A stretch of 64,000 nucleotides of DNA, from the NCBI GenBank assembly GCA_028281005.1, contig JANQKS010000030.1, positions 28,051 to 92,050 on the forward strand, written 5' to 3'. The notes beneath the pieces were generated by a model. That model did not search any database. It was given only the letters and a program-made list of their open reading frames with translations, and was not told the DNA's origin. The position numbers were made by a program, and so were the translations under genes. This document shows, piece by piece, positions 27,019 to 36,361 of the stretch (its first letter is position 1; each line of letters begins with the position of its first letter). The DNA is from Pseudomonadales bacterium (GTDB lineage Bacteria; Pseudomonadota; Gammaproteobacteria; Pseudomonadales; Azotimanducaceae).

Positions 27019-27675
27019 TCAGTTGCAACGCTTAACCGCGCGGACATAGGTGTCCAACGCCACACGAGAGACATCGCCAACTGTCCCATGCCCCGGTTCA
27101 CTTGCCACCGTGCGCTCGACCACTTCTGCGCGTACCACTTCGAACCCAAGCAACGCATCACACACGATGTCCACACCAGGCAAAACAGCTGGATCCTGCG
27201 GACCACCGGCGCCGTGATCAATATTGCTTGGGTCATGACCAAGGTAGATGAAGGTCCCGCCGCTACATAGGGCCTGTGACAGGTTAGCCAACCAGCGACT
27301 GCGGTCCTCGGCACTGGTATGCAGGTAAAGCACCGCCACCAGATCAAAACTACCGGGGGTTATGACACATTGACTCACGTCGTCCACCCGCCATTGCACC
27401 TGTAGACCGCGAAGAGCTGCAATACGTTTGGCCTTATCGATGGCCACGCTGGAGAAGTCGATGGCGGTCACTTGCCAACCCCGTTCCGCCAGCCAGAGCG
27501 CGTTGCGCCCTTCACCGCAGCCGACATCTAAGGCCCGCCCGGGCGCGAGATCGGCTACTTCTTGTGCAAACATCTGGTTGGGCGCAGCAGACCACACCAG
27601 CTCTTTGGCAGCGTAACGTTTATCCCAACGTGCCCGCCGTTCGTCCACGGTTGGCGGCTTTGAAGCTACAGACAC
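27019..27675 (-). CDS. SAM-dependent methyltransferase (class I)
   Basis: The 218-residue protein has motif I ALDVGCGEGRNALWLAERGW, the acidic post-I residue in VTAIDFSSVAI, and motif IV FDLVAVLYLHT. The N-terminal RWDKRYAAKELVWSAAPNQ resembles TehB/thiopurine-type small-molecule methyltransferases. The substrate is unknown. It starts with GTG (27673-27675), 16 bp after the VOC gene. Confidence 0.85.
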   Translation of the reverse strand: MSVASKPPTVDERRARWDKRYAAKELVWSAAPNQMFAQEVADLAPGRALDVGCGEGRNALWLAERGWQVTAIDFSSVAIDKAKRIAALRGLQVQWRVDDVSQCVITPGSFDLVAVLYLHTSAEDRSRWLANLSQALCSGGTFIYLGHDPSNIDHGAGGPQDPAVLPGVDIVCDALLGFEVVRAEVVERTVASEPGHGTVGDVSRVALDTYVRAVKRCN

Positions 27676-27691
27676 CGCACATCCAAAATGT

Positions 27692-28384
27692 TTAGCCGCT
27701 CACTTTTACCGGCGGGTCGCTCTCCATGGAGTCAAACATCACCTCATCCGGTACGTTCATAATCGCCTCGTACGCACCTTGAGGGTAGTTGGTCATGTGT
27801 GGCCCAGAGGAGGTGCTCACATCGGGCTGCGCGACAGTACCGCCGCTGTCCGCATACGCCGGAGGATTCTTGTAACGTTCTAACTCTTCCGCGCTGATGC
27901 CAGCGAGTTCAACCACCTCCGGGTCGATCCAAGCTTCTGCATTAATGGGTTCATTAGAATAGCTCAGCTCCAAAGAGAGATTTTCCGGGCCGGCAAAGTA
28001 CATGGAGCAACACATGCCGTGATCCACCGGCCCCATCACCGGCACACCTTTTGCGCGCAGACGATCGCGCATGGCCATCAACTCTTCGTGGTTTTTAACC
28101 TTCAACGCCAGATGCTGCATGGTGCCGCCGGCGCTGTTAGCACCGGGATTACCGGCATGGGATTCGCCCAGCACACGCGGGATTTTACTGATCTCAGGAT
28201 TGCAGACAAAGGCGATGGAGCTTTCGTCGTTTAAACGCAGAAAGCCATGCCAAGTGTTTTCAACGCCGTGCATCCAATACAGCGCCTGCAACTCCATGCC
28301 AAGTTTGTCGGTAAAAAACTCGATCTGCTCCTTCATATTGGCAGTACACACTGCCAAATGATGTAAACCTTCAACCTTGTTCAT
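27692..28384 (-). CDS. VOC-family (glyoxalase/extradiol dioxygenase fold) protein
   Basis: The 230-residue product has two beta-alpha-beta modules: VEGLHHLAVCTANMKEQIEF near the start and MQHLALKVKNHEELMAMRDR in the middle, then the metal-ligand strand NLSLELSYS. His residues in HHLAV and QHLAL and the Glu in LELSY are the likely metal ligands. The last 65 residues are a proline-rich tail. The ATG at 28382-28384 has AGAGGAC behind it; an upstream in-frame start (28429) is less likely. The reaction is unknown. Confidence 0.78.
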   Translation of the reverse strand: MNKVEGLHHLAVCTANMKEQIEFFTDKLGMELQALYWMHGVENTWHGFLRLNDESSIAFVCNPEISKIPRVLGESHAGNPGANSAGGTMQHLALKVKNHEELMAMRDRLRAKGVPVMGPVDHGMCCSMYFAGPENLSLELSYSNEPINAEAWIDPEVVELAGISAEELERYKNPPAYADSGGTVAQPDVSTSSGPHMTNYPQGAYEAIMNVPDEVMFDSMESDPPVKVSG

Positions 28385-28517
28385 ACACGTCCTCTTATTT
28401 ATGCATGCCGCAATTGTACTCAGGGTCACCAGCCAGCGTCATGTGTAAAGCGTGCACACCGAGATCTGCTTCAAAGCCGTGTGTATGCTTGGGATTGATA
28501 TAACGCGGAGGCTCAAC

Positions 28518-29264
28518 ATGCCGCTAGAGACGATCCCCCTGGCAAGGCTGGGGGTGGCTTTTTTACCCGTGCTGGCTGTGATCGCCATCATGTGGCGCTG
28601 GCGCGTTCAACCCGGCAAAGCCGCCTATGCCCTGATGCGCATGCTGCTACAATTGCTGCTCATTGGGTATGTACTGGTTGCGATCTTCCAGGCGGACTCC
28701 AGTTTGATTGTCCTAGGCGTTTTGTTGGTCATGGTGACAGCATCCGCCTGGATAGCACTGAACACCGTCCCCGGCCAGCGCCGTTCGTTGTATGCGATCA
28801 GTTTGGCGGCGGTGCTTCTCGGCGGCGGCACTACGCTTGCGATCACCACCCAAGCGGTACTTGCATTGGAAGTGTGGTTCGAGCCGCGTTTCTTGATTCC
28901 TCTCGCGGGCATGACGTTTGCAAATTGTATGACCAGCATCAGCCTGGCAGCAGAACGTGTCACCGCAGAGCTGGCTCATACAGACAACTATCTTGAGGCG
29001 CGTAACGCCGGCTTTCAGGCAGCCATGATCCCAGTGGTCAATTCGCTGTTTGCAGTGGGTTTGGTGTCTTTACCGGGCATGATGACAGGACAAATTTTGT
29101 CTGGGGTATCCCCTTTTACCGCAGCGCGTTACCAGATCATGGTGATGTGTATGATGTTTGCTTCGGCGGGTCTTGCGACCTGGCTGTTTCTCATTCTCTC
29201 GCAAAAATTTACCAAGCTTGCTGGCGGGCAAAAGTCGCCCCGGGACGAAAAACCCAGCAGATAG
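28518..29264 (+). CDS. FetB/YbbM-family ABC transporter permease (iron-export type)
   Basis: The 248-residue membrane protein has about seven hydrophobic spans and the family signatures RMLLQLLLIGYVL and FANCMTSISLAAERVTAEL, EARNAGFQAAMIPVVNSL, LVSLPGMMTGQILSGVSPF. FetB pairs with the ATPase FetA, in E. coli implicated in iron export. No fetA lies next to it. The ATG at 28518-28520 follows GGAGG closely and matches the family start. The gene is flanked by opposite-strand genes and therefore appears alone. Confidence 0.87.
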   Translation: MPLETIPLARLGVAFLPVLAVIAIMWRWRVQPGKAAYALMRMLLQLLLIGYVLVAIFQADSSLIVLGVLLVMVTASAWIALNTVPGQRRSLYAISLAAVLLGGGTTLAITTQAVLALEVWFEPRFLIPLAGMTFANCMTSISLAAERVTAELAHTDNYLEARNAGFQAAMIPVVNSLFAVGLVSLPGMMTGQILSGVSPFTAARYQIMVMCMMFASAGLATWLFLILSQKFTKLAGGQKSPRDEKPSR

Positions 29265-29275
29265 GCAAACTTTTA

Positions 29276-29944
29276 TTAGTGCGCACGCCGCTGGTCCCTA
29301 CTCTCCAAGCGCCCGATCAAGTCCGCCACTACCTCCGTGGCATCCAGCGGCAATGAGGCTAAAGCCAACGCTTCGCGACGCCCTCTCGCGCTGATCACCA
29401 CCAAATCGCCTAACTCTGAAATCTTGCTGTAGAACACACCACAGCCTGGGATATCACTTTTGTAGATGCGCTCTGGAACCAACATACCGTCTGCGGGGAA
29501 ACCAAGCGCGCTGTAACGATGCGTAAAACTACGCAGAGGACCGGGTAAATCAGCCACCGCATGATGACGCTGCTCATGGAGCGTTTCGGCATGTTTCAGC
29601 ACCAACTCGCAACAGGCGTACAAATCATGTAAACGCGCGTGGAAATCCAAACCCATCTCCACCGCAAGCTTGGACAACGTGCGCCACGCCGCCAGTACCT
29701 GGAGGTTTTGCAACTCGTCGAAGCCTTGCAGAAGTTTAACGCTCAGCGTGTCAGGCGCTTCGTCATAACCGGCGTCTATCTGCAAGCGTCGCATGTGCAA
29801 GCGTAACGCCCGTTCTGCCTCACCGCGGGTGGCATAAGGCCCTTCTTCGCGCTCCCGCGAGGAAAAGTACCAACTGTCATTAATTGCAAATACCCGGTCC
29901 GCCCGGAAATAGTGAGTTTTTTGCTCTCGTCTCACTTCATCCAT
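29276..29944 (-). CDS. DUF6316-like protein of unknown function
   Basis: The 222-residue soluble protein begins with a region like DUF6316 (FRADRVFAINDSWYFSSRER, then GPYATRGEAERALRLHMRRL). The middle is helical (LLQGFDELQNLQVLAAWRTL, HARLHDLYACCELVLKHAET). The C terminus YSKISELGDLVVISARGRRE could be a small beta domain. I cannot give a function. It converges with the FetB-like gene (12 bp apart). Confidence 0.6.
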   Translation of the reverse strand: MDEVRREQKTHYFRADRVFAINDSWYFSSREREEGPYATRGEAERALRLHMRRLQIDAGYDEAPDTLSVKLLQGFDELQNLQVLAAWRTLSKLAVEMGLDFHARLHDLYACCELVLKHAETLHEQRHHAVADLPGPLRSFTHRYSALGFPADGMLVPERIYKSDIPGCGVFYSKISELGDLVVISARGRREALALASLPLDATEVVADLIGRLESRDQRRAH

Positions 29945-30203
29945 CGTACTGCCTATCGCGTTACTACGCTCACTGTCTACCCCTGTTTACCCCATCGGCG
30001 ATAGTACATTTGTGTTGCAAGGACTATGTAAATAAAACGTAACACCGCCGCGCGTAGTAACGGTACCTGTCAGAACCAACACACCGATAGATTGTGCGCC
30101 ATAAGCATCGAGGCATCTCACGCCCTCGTCAAACCGCGCCTCAAGTATCACGCTTTGCGGCCCTCATTCATCACAACTTATGTGCTCACTAAGAGGAAGA
30201 TAC

Positions 30204-32273
30204 ATGTTTAGTCTTAGAGTCAGACTGCTGGAGCTGATGTTAGTCGTCAGTTTGTCGACGCTCACCCCGACCGCCCAAGCAGAAACCGCTGCAGCGGACA
30301 ACTCCGACAGCGCCGAGATCGTTGAGGAAATGGTTGTATTTGGCTATCGGGAACGTACCTACGGCGCAAAGGACGCCAGCGCAGGAACGCTGTTCGACCT
30401 ACCGTTGGATGAAACGCCGTTTAACATCAGCGTCATCACCGAAGACCTGATAGACGATCTACAGCTCAATACCCTCTATGACGCCGTGCAACTGAATGCG
30501 AGTGTCAGCCGTACTCACTCTCACAGCAAGAACGCCGTGGGTTTTCAAATCCGTGGTTTTGCGCTCAGCGCAGACCAGCAGGGTTATCTTCTTAACGGCG
30601 TACCCGTTTCAAGTTTTGACGCACCGCCAGCCCATACATCCGCGCTTGAACGTATCGAAGTTTTAAAAGGCACCGGAAACAGAGTCAAGCTATCAGCTCC
30701 AAGCCACAGTCGGAGACTTTGATGTATACCGGGGCGAGTTTGATGCCATCGGCGCAATCAGCGACGGATTGTCCTATCGTTTCACACTTGGATAGGAAGA
30801 CTCACAAGGTGTCGTTGACTACGACTATTCGAAAGACTTCGCACCCACTGTACAACTGCTGTGGCAACCCACGGATCAAACAAGCATCCGCTTCATCGCC
30901 GAATACATCGAACACGAAGGTAATCCGATCTCTTCTGATACCGTGTTTTTCGAGGGTGCATTCATTGAAGCAGATAAAGAGCAGTACCTCGGCTTTTCTA
31001 CCGACTACGAGGAACAGGAGAGCAAAGGCGCGCAGATTCACATCGATCATCAAATCACAGAGAACATCCGTTGGAAGACTCAGTTAGGCTACAAAGAAGG
31101 GGGTCGCGAAGCAGGTAATTCCGGCTATATTGCCCTCGTTCCTTTTGTCATTCCCGGTTTCTCCGACGCGGCCAGCGGCCTCGCGTTCCGCTCAGCATTC
31201 GATCAGAAACGGGAGTCCGAAGCGGAGTATCTGGCCAGCCACATTGCCTGGGAATTTGAAACTGGCGGCATAAGCCATGAGTTTGTTATTGGCGCCAATT
31301 ACTCCAAGGCGGAGATCACCAACATCGGGTACTTCAATTCGGTGGCCGGCCTGATCGCTGACGTGCTAGGAGGAAACTTTGCAGCGCTATTCACGCTGCC
31401 GCCGAGCGTCAACATTTTTAACCCCGCCACCGTCCCCTACCAACATCTCGATAATTTCGGTAGTTCTCCGCCGTTCTATCGTGACACCTGGGAGTTTGAG
31501 AATGCGGGTCTCAACCTACAGGATGCCATCGACATTCCCTCGATGAATATGCACGTGCTGCTGGGCCTGCGTTATTCAAGGGCAAGCTCCGATGCACTGG
31601 AATCAGCTCACGGGGTATAGACGGCAGATTGATTAAAGCCCCAGAGACCGGTGAGCAGGTTGAAATCGGTTGGCGCGGCAGCTTCTACGACGACAACCTA
31701 TCGGCCACCTTGGCGGTGTACGAACTGACCAAGAACGATGTGATTGTTCCCACGGGGATTCCCAACATCTCTGAAGTAGCCGGCGAGCAGCGCAGCAGAG
31801 GGGTGGAGTTGGATATCAATGGCAGCATCGGCACGGTCTGGGATATTTTCTTCAGCTATGCCTATACGGATACCGAAATTATCGACGCGGGTACCACCTC
31901 GACGACGGATGGAGACCCGTTCCTGGGTGTACCCGAGCACAAATCTGTACTCTGGAATAGTTTTTCAGCGGCGTTTTTGGGACTGGATAACGTGACCTTT
32001 GGCTACGTCATTGATTACGCTTCAGATTACGAAACATCTGCGCTCACCGACGTCGCTACGCTGAGTTTCGGTCCAGTAGGGGTCGACAAGCAGGGATTTG
32101 TGCACAACATCAACGTTGCGTACAGCACAGACAGCAGCTGGGGCGATCTTGAGGTGACGGTTGCACTGCGTAATTTGACCGACGAGTGGTACGTCTTAAA
32201 CACCAGCAATGCCATCTTTGGTAAACGCGGTGAACCGCGCAGCTATCTTCTCACCACCACTCTAAATTTTTAG
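30204..32273 (+). pseudogene. TonB-dependent siderophore-type receptor, disrupted
   Basis: The start is intact: ATG at 30204 after AGAGGAAG, a signal peptide, a VEEMVVFGYRER TonB-box region and a plug ending LERIEVLKGTG near 30680. The usual plug end (about 40-50 residues) is missing and homology resumes in another frame at YQLQATVGDFDVYRGEF (near 30690). That frame has a TAG at 30793-30795 and then a barrel segment to GLRYSRASSDAL near 31600. A second deletion with frame change leads to ETGEQVEIGWRGSF (31640) and the normal C terminus RSYLLTTTLNF. Two deletions and a nonsense codon make a functional receptor very unlikely. Confidence 0.85.
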
Positions 32274-32291
32274 CGCCTACGCGTTGATTGA

Positions 32292-32325
32292 GGGGCGACA
32301 CAGCGACGCTAACGCTAGCCGCCCC
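32292..32325 (+). terminator. Hairpin behind the receptor pseudogene
   Basis: GGGGCG ... CGCCCC forms an outer stem with an inner AGCG/CGCT stem, 19 bases after the receptor stop. There is no strong U-run. It is a possible terminator separating the pseudogene from the intact receptor. Confidence 0.35.
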
Positions 32326-32354
32326 GCAAGACTACGCAGAATTACCAATGTGAC

Positions 32355-32369
32355 TGAGAAGCATTTTCA
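32355..32369. promoter_or_regulatory. Fur-box-like operator before the intact TonB receptor
   Basis: TGAGAAGCATTTTCA matches the Fur 7-1-7 consensus TGATAATnATTATCA at 11 of 14 defined positions. It lies 39 bp before the ATG of the receptor at 32408, in an AT-rich promoter-like stretch. Iron-dependent repression is inferred. Confidence 0.5.
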
Positions 32370-32407
32370 TTTAATATCACTCCACTCAAGTTGTTTTAGG
32401 GGGTTCT

Positions 32408-34549
32408 ATGCGAGTTTTAATGATCTGGTCCAGCATGGCGTTGGTATTGGCAGTCTCAGTCGCTGCGGCAGAGACAATCGACAAAGAGGTCGAAGTTGTC
32501 GAAGAGGTGGTGGTGGTCGGTGTCCGCGAGCGGCTCACCAAAACCGGTATGTTGAAGGACGTGGTTGAAAAGACCGAAGAGATTGGCGCGGAATTCATCG
32601 AATCGACCCGCTCACTCAGCCTGACCGAGGCGATGCAGGACTCTCCAGGCGTGATTATCGCCAACGAATGCTCCATGTGCGGCTACAAGCGGATCCAACT
32701 GAATGGATTGAAGGCAGAACACACTACTATCCTCACCGATGGTCTGCACACCCACACGATGCTGGGAGGATTTTATGCCGTCGATGCGATTGCCATGACG
32801 GGTGTTGATCGCATTGAAGTGGCCCGCGGGGCTGGAGCTTCGCTCACCGCGCCGGAAGCGATTGGCGGTGTCATCAACGTCATTACCACCGAACGCATGG
32901 AAAACACCCTGGATCTCGACATCTCCGGCGGCGAAGAAGGCTTCCGCCAGGTGGGTCTGGCCGGCACCCTTGCCGATGATGCGGGGCGCATGCGGCTCAC
33001 AGTTACCGGCCAATACGACGAGCGCGATCAGTTCGATGCGGACAATAACGGTGTCTCAGAGCACCCCTTCCTTGAAAACATGAGCCTCGGAGCGCGCCTA
33101 TCAATGGATCTATCAGATCGCGACAACCTGGTGCTGCGGGTGAATCGCGCAGAGCAGGAAGTGTTCGGCGGCCCAATGCTGGACGAATTAACACCCAGTA
33201 TCTCTGCGGCCATTGCCAGTGAACGGTTCGGAGAAGCACCGCAGCTTTTTGTCGGCGACGACGTTCGCAACAATTACATCGGGCAACCTTGGGAGACCAC
33301 TGAGTGGATCGAAACAACACGAGATGAGCTCTCAATCAGTTGGCTGCGCGAGTTGAACGATCGCTGGAACATGCGGCTGTCGCACAGCTATTCAGACCAC
33401 GAGCAAGATTCCTATTACGAAGGTTTCGACTACGAGGCCGACAACGAGATGCAGTTTTTCGAAGCGCGCTTCAGTTTCCGCGTCAACGACCAGCATCTGC
33501 TCACTTTTGGCAGTGATGCACGGATCGAGGAGTTGCGCTCCGATTCCGAGGCAGGCCTGTCCGCTAACTCTGACGGGGATCCGATAACGAACTACGTATC
33601 AGACAGCTTCGATTACGATGTGGTTGGTGTGTACATACAGGACAGTTGGATCGTCAATGACCAATTGGAGATTAACGCCGCACTGCGCTTCGACAGCATC
33701 GAAGCGGATTTTGTAGACCCGGCCAAGCCAGGCACGGAAATTGACGAGAGTATTGTCTCACCGCGCGTGGACGTACGCTACGCACACACAGACCAGTGGA
33801 CTTCACGTTTTTCAGCTGGTCGTGGCTATCGAGCGCCGTTGTCTTTCTTCGAGACGGATCATGGCATTCTAGATGCGACGTTAGGTTTTGAGATCGATAT
33901 CGATGAGCTGGAGCGGTCGCTGTCTACAAGTTACACCTTGAGCTATGTGGGCGATCGCCTGACAGCGAGCTTCGCGGCCTCCCATACGGAAATTGACGAT
34001 CTTGCCGCATTGGACGAAACAGACACTGGTGTGCCAATTCTGACGCAACTGGATGGGGATGCGGGGGTCACCACTCTGGATGTTTCACTAGGCTATGCCG
34101 TGACACCATCGCTCACGGTTAACCTCACTGCAGCCAGCTATCTGCACGATGATGATTTTCAATCGTCTTTCGGTGTGGCAACCACCGAGGAGCAGCTTAA
34201 CCTGTCGGTCGATTGGGAAGTGGGCGGCTGGGAGGTCTTTGCGGCATTGACGTGGATTGGATCCCGAGACTTAGGTGACTACGGCTACGAAGGATTTAAC
34301 GATGCAGGGGCGACCCTGGCGAAAAGCCTGAATGCCCCGTCCTTCTACTGGCTTGATGCCCGCGTTGCCCGGGATTTCGGCAACAACTGGACAGTCTATG
34401 TCGGCGGCAACAACCTGCTGGACGCAACGCAGGCTGAGGACGAAGATAGCCCATTGTTCTTCGACGCCGACGGCGGTTACGACGTTGCCTACATCTACGG
34501 CCTCCTACGCGGACGCGAACTGTATGCAGGCGTTCGTTACAGTTTCTAG
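32408..34549 (+). CDS. TonB-dependent outer-membrane receptor with CxxC plug motif
   Basis: The 713-residue protein has a signal peptide (1-21), a TonB-box-like VEEVVVVGVRER, a plug (about 50-160) and a 22-strand-type barrel ending ELYAGVRYSF. The plug carries an unusual NECSMCGYKRIQLNGL with Cys88 and Cys91, followed by TTILTDGLHTHTMLGGFYAV. The Cys pair could bind a metal or thiol ligand or form a disulphide. A Fur-like box lies upstream, and a periplasmic thioredoxin gene overlaps the 3' end. The ligand is unknown; iron, copper or a metal-peptide complex are possible. Confidence 0.9.
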   Translation: MRVLMIWSSMALVLAVSVAAAETIDKEVEVVEEVVVVGVRERLTKTGMLKDVVEKTEEIGAEFIESTRSLSLTEAMQDSPGVIIANECSMCGYKRIQLNGLKAEHTTILTDGLHTHTMLGGFYAVDAIAMTGVDRIEVARGAGASLTAPEAIGGVINVITTERMENTLDLDISGGEEGFRQVGLAGTLADDAGRMRLTVTGQYDERDQFDADNNGVSEHPFLENMSLGARLSMDLSDRDNLVLRVNRAEQEVFGGPMLDELTPSISAAIASERFGEAPQLFVGDDVRNNYIGQPWETTEWIETTRDELSISWLRELNDRWNMRLSHSYSDHEQDSYYEGFDYEADNEMQFFEARFSFRVNDQHLLTFGSDARIEELRSDSEAGLSANSDGDPITNYVSDSFDYDVVGVYIQDSWIVNDQLEINAALRFDSIEADFVDPAKPGTEIDESIVSPRVDVRYAHTDQWTSRFSAGRGYRAPLSFFETDHGILDATLGFEIDIDELERSLSTSYTLSYVGDRLTASFAASHTEIDDLAALDETDTGVPILTQLDGDAGVTTLDVSLGYAVTPSLTVNLTAASYLHDDDFQSSFGVATTEEQLNLSVDWEVGGWEVFAALTWIGSRDLGDYGYEGFNDAGATLAKSLNAPSFYWLDARVARDFGNNWTVYVGGNNLLDATQAEDEDSPLFFDADGGYDVAYIYGLLRGRELYAGVRYSF

Positions 34550-35006
34550 CCTGGCCGCGCTGCTGACCTGCGCCGTTGCTGTTACAGCGGCGCAAGGGCC
34601 AGACCTGCTGGCCTATGAACTGAAGCGCCTCGATACGGTGGCCACCGAAGACCTCAAGCAATTTCGCGGCAAGCCGGTGCTGATGATGTTCTTCGAGCCG
34701 GATTGTACCTGGTGCCTGCGACAGGCCAGGGAAATCGAACAGGTCACCAAGCGCTGCAACGGCGTGCAATCCATAGTGGTCGGCGCCAATGGCTCCCGCA
34801 CGGCATTAAAAATGTGGCTGCGGCGCATGGCGGTGGACGCCCCTGCTTACCAAATCAGCAAGCGGCTGTCTCAAGACATCGGTGGCGTAGCCACAACACC
34901 CATCACGCTGGTGGCCGATGCTACAGGCGCCTACCAGGGTTTTCTCCGAGGGTACAAGAAAATAGATGAACTTGTGGCTGCGCTGCCCGCAGGTAGTTGC
35001 TCGTAG
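34524..35006 (+). CDS. Periplasmic thioredoxin-like protein
   Basis: From the ATG at 34524 (inside the last 26 bp of the receptor gene) this encodes 160 residues: a signal peptide (VTVSSLAALLTCAVAVTAA), then a thioredoxin fold with GKPVLMMFFEPDCTWC and the cis-Pro region GGVATTPITLV. The active site is CTWC (61-64). The 26-bp overlap implies translational coupling with the TonB receptor, so the two likely work together, for example in reducing the receptor's Cys pair or its cargo. Confidence 0.85.
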   Translation: MQAFVTVSSLAALLTCAVAVTAAQGPDLLAYELKRLDTVATEDLKQFRGKPVLMMFFEPDCTWCLRQAREIEQVTKRCNGVQSIVVGANGSRTALKMWLRRMAVDAPAYQISKRLSQDIGGVATTPITLVADATGAYQGFLRGYKKIDELVAALPAGSCS

Positions 35007-35027
35007 CGTTCGTCTAGAGTTCCGTTA

Positions 35028-35144
35028 TCAATCGCGCACCGGCGACTGACCTTTTTCACGATCTGCATCCAGCGAGGCGGTCGGCTCATCCAGCAGCACC
35101 ACGGAAGCGTCTTTTAGAATGGCGCGGGCAATCGAGATCCGATT
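35028..35144 (-). pseudogene. ABC transporter ATPase fragment
   Basis: About 38 codons remain. RISIARAILKDASVVLLDEP followed by TASLDAD is the post-signature helix, Walker B and D-loop of an ABC ATPase. No Walker A or rest of the gene is present. The last codons before the stop no longer resemble the family. The 3' end of the serine-hydrolase gene overlaps it in another frame, so a rearrangement joined the two. Confidence 0.8.
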
Positions 35145-36361
35145 GCGCGGAACAGGGAAAACGTCTCTGCTTCGAGGTAGGCGTCGGCAGCATGGCTGGA
35201 TGCATAGCGACGGTAAGCTGATAGCTTCACGATCACCGCCGCTGCCTCCGGGTCCACATATACAAACTGGTTGTATATGCCGATGGCCGAATAGTCTGAG
35301 GCATCGCCATCCGGCAACCACCAGTGAAAACCATACCCCATGATATGAGCGGAATCGGGATTTTCGCCCCGCGCTAAGTGTGGCGCTGTCACGGTGGTTG
35401 CCTCTCGCACCCATTGCGCATCCAGGATGCGACGGCCCTGCCAGATCCCGCCCTGGCGATAAAGTTCACCAAGCTTGGCAAGATCCCGCGCGCTGGCTGA
35501 CAGCCCACCCAAACCCAGCTCGACCCCATGCCGGTCAGTTGTCCAATACGCCCGGTCCTGCATGCCAAGCGGGTGCCACAACTCATCCGTTAGGTACTGC
35601 GCGAGCGACATGCCCGTTACCGCGCGAACTAACATGGTGAGTGCCTGAGAGTTCATGCCTACGTAACTGTTGAATGTTCCTGGCTGCCTTTCACGCTCGA
35701 TCCCGGCGACAAACTCATCATAAGAAGCACCAGCAATCATAACGCCACCAAATAGGTTTAGGTCTGAATCTGGATCTGCGTAGTCTTCATTCCACTTCAC
35801 CCCGCTCGACATCTGCAGGATGTCGCGAATGGAAACACCGTCATACCCGCTGCCGCGCAGCGCAGCGACATAGGCGGTCACGGGATCGTCCAGGTCATTT
35901 ATGAGTCCGTCGCGGAGCGCAATGCCCACCGCGGTAGCCACCATAGTTTTGGACACAGAGTGAGTCAGCCAGGCCACATCCGGGCCACCCGTCAGCCAAT
36001 ATTCCTCCACCAGCAACTGGCCATTGTGCAACACCAGTAGCGCTGTGGTGTCGGTATGCTCAAGAAACTCACGAGTAATAAACTTCTCGCCAAGATGCAC
36101 AAAGGCAGTTGGCAACTTGAATTCAGCCCCCCGGGTTAAAGGCTGCGGGTGCGGCGCCCTCGACATCTCATTGAACGGATAATAGTCATCCTGACGCACG
36201 AAGTGTTCATGCTGCGGTGCGCCGCTAAACAAAGTGGTCTGATACCGCAGGCGTTTAATCTCCTGCTGAAAGATGAGGGCAGCGATAAGTGAGATGGCTA
36301 CTCCCAGACCAACCAACCAAAAGACGTATTTCAACCGGCTAACCCTGACTACTTCCCGCAA
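35114..36361 (-). CDS. Membrane-anchored serine hydrolase, class C beta-lactamase/NylB type
   Basis: The 415-residue protein has one N-terminal membrane span (about 12-31) and a penicillin-binding/esterase fold. The nucleophile motif is SVSK (Ser135-Lys138) in WLTHSVSKTMVATAVG. The Tyr motif is in FNSYVGMNSQALTML, and LGGLSASARDLAKLGELY is typical of 6-aminohexanoate-dimer hydrolase relatives. The substrate is unknown. The frame opens with TTG at 36359-36361; no better start is visible. Its last residues (GSRLPAPF) come from the ABC-ATPase fragment, indicating that the original 3' end was replaced. Confidence 0.8.
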   Translation of the reverse strand: MREVVRVSRLKYVFWLVGLGVAISLIAALIFQQEIKRLRYQTTLFSGAPQHEHFVRQDDYYPFNEMSRAPHPQPLTRGAEFKLPTAFVHLGEKFITREFLEHTDTTALLVLHNGQLLVEEYWLTGGPDVAWLTHSVSKTMVATAVGIALRDGLINDLDDPVTAYVAALRGSGYDGVSIRDILQMSSGVKWNEDYADPDSDLNLFGGVMIAGASYDEFVAGIERERQPGTFNSYVGMNSQALTMLVRAVTGMSLAQYLTDELWHPLGMQDRAYWTTDRHGVELGLGGLSASARDLAKLGELYRQGGIWQGRRILDAQWVREATTVTAPHLARGENPDSAHIMGYGFHWWLPDGDASDYSAIGIYNQFVYVDPEAAAVIVKLSAYRRYASSHAADAYLEAETFSLFRAIGSRLPAPF

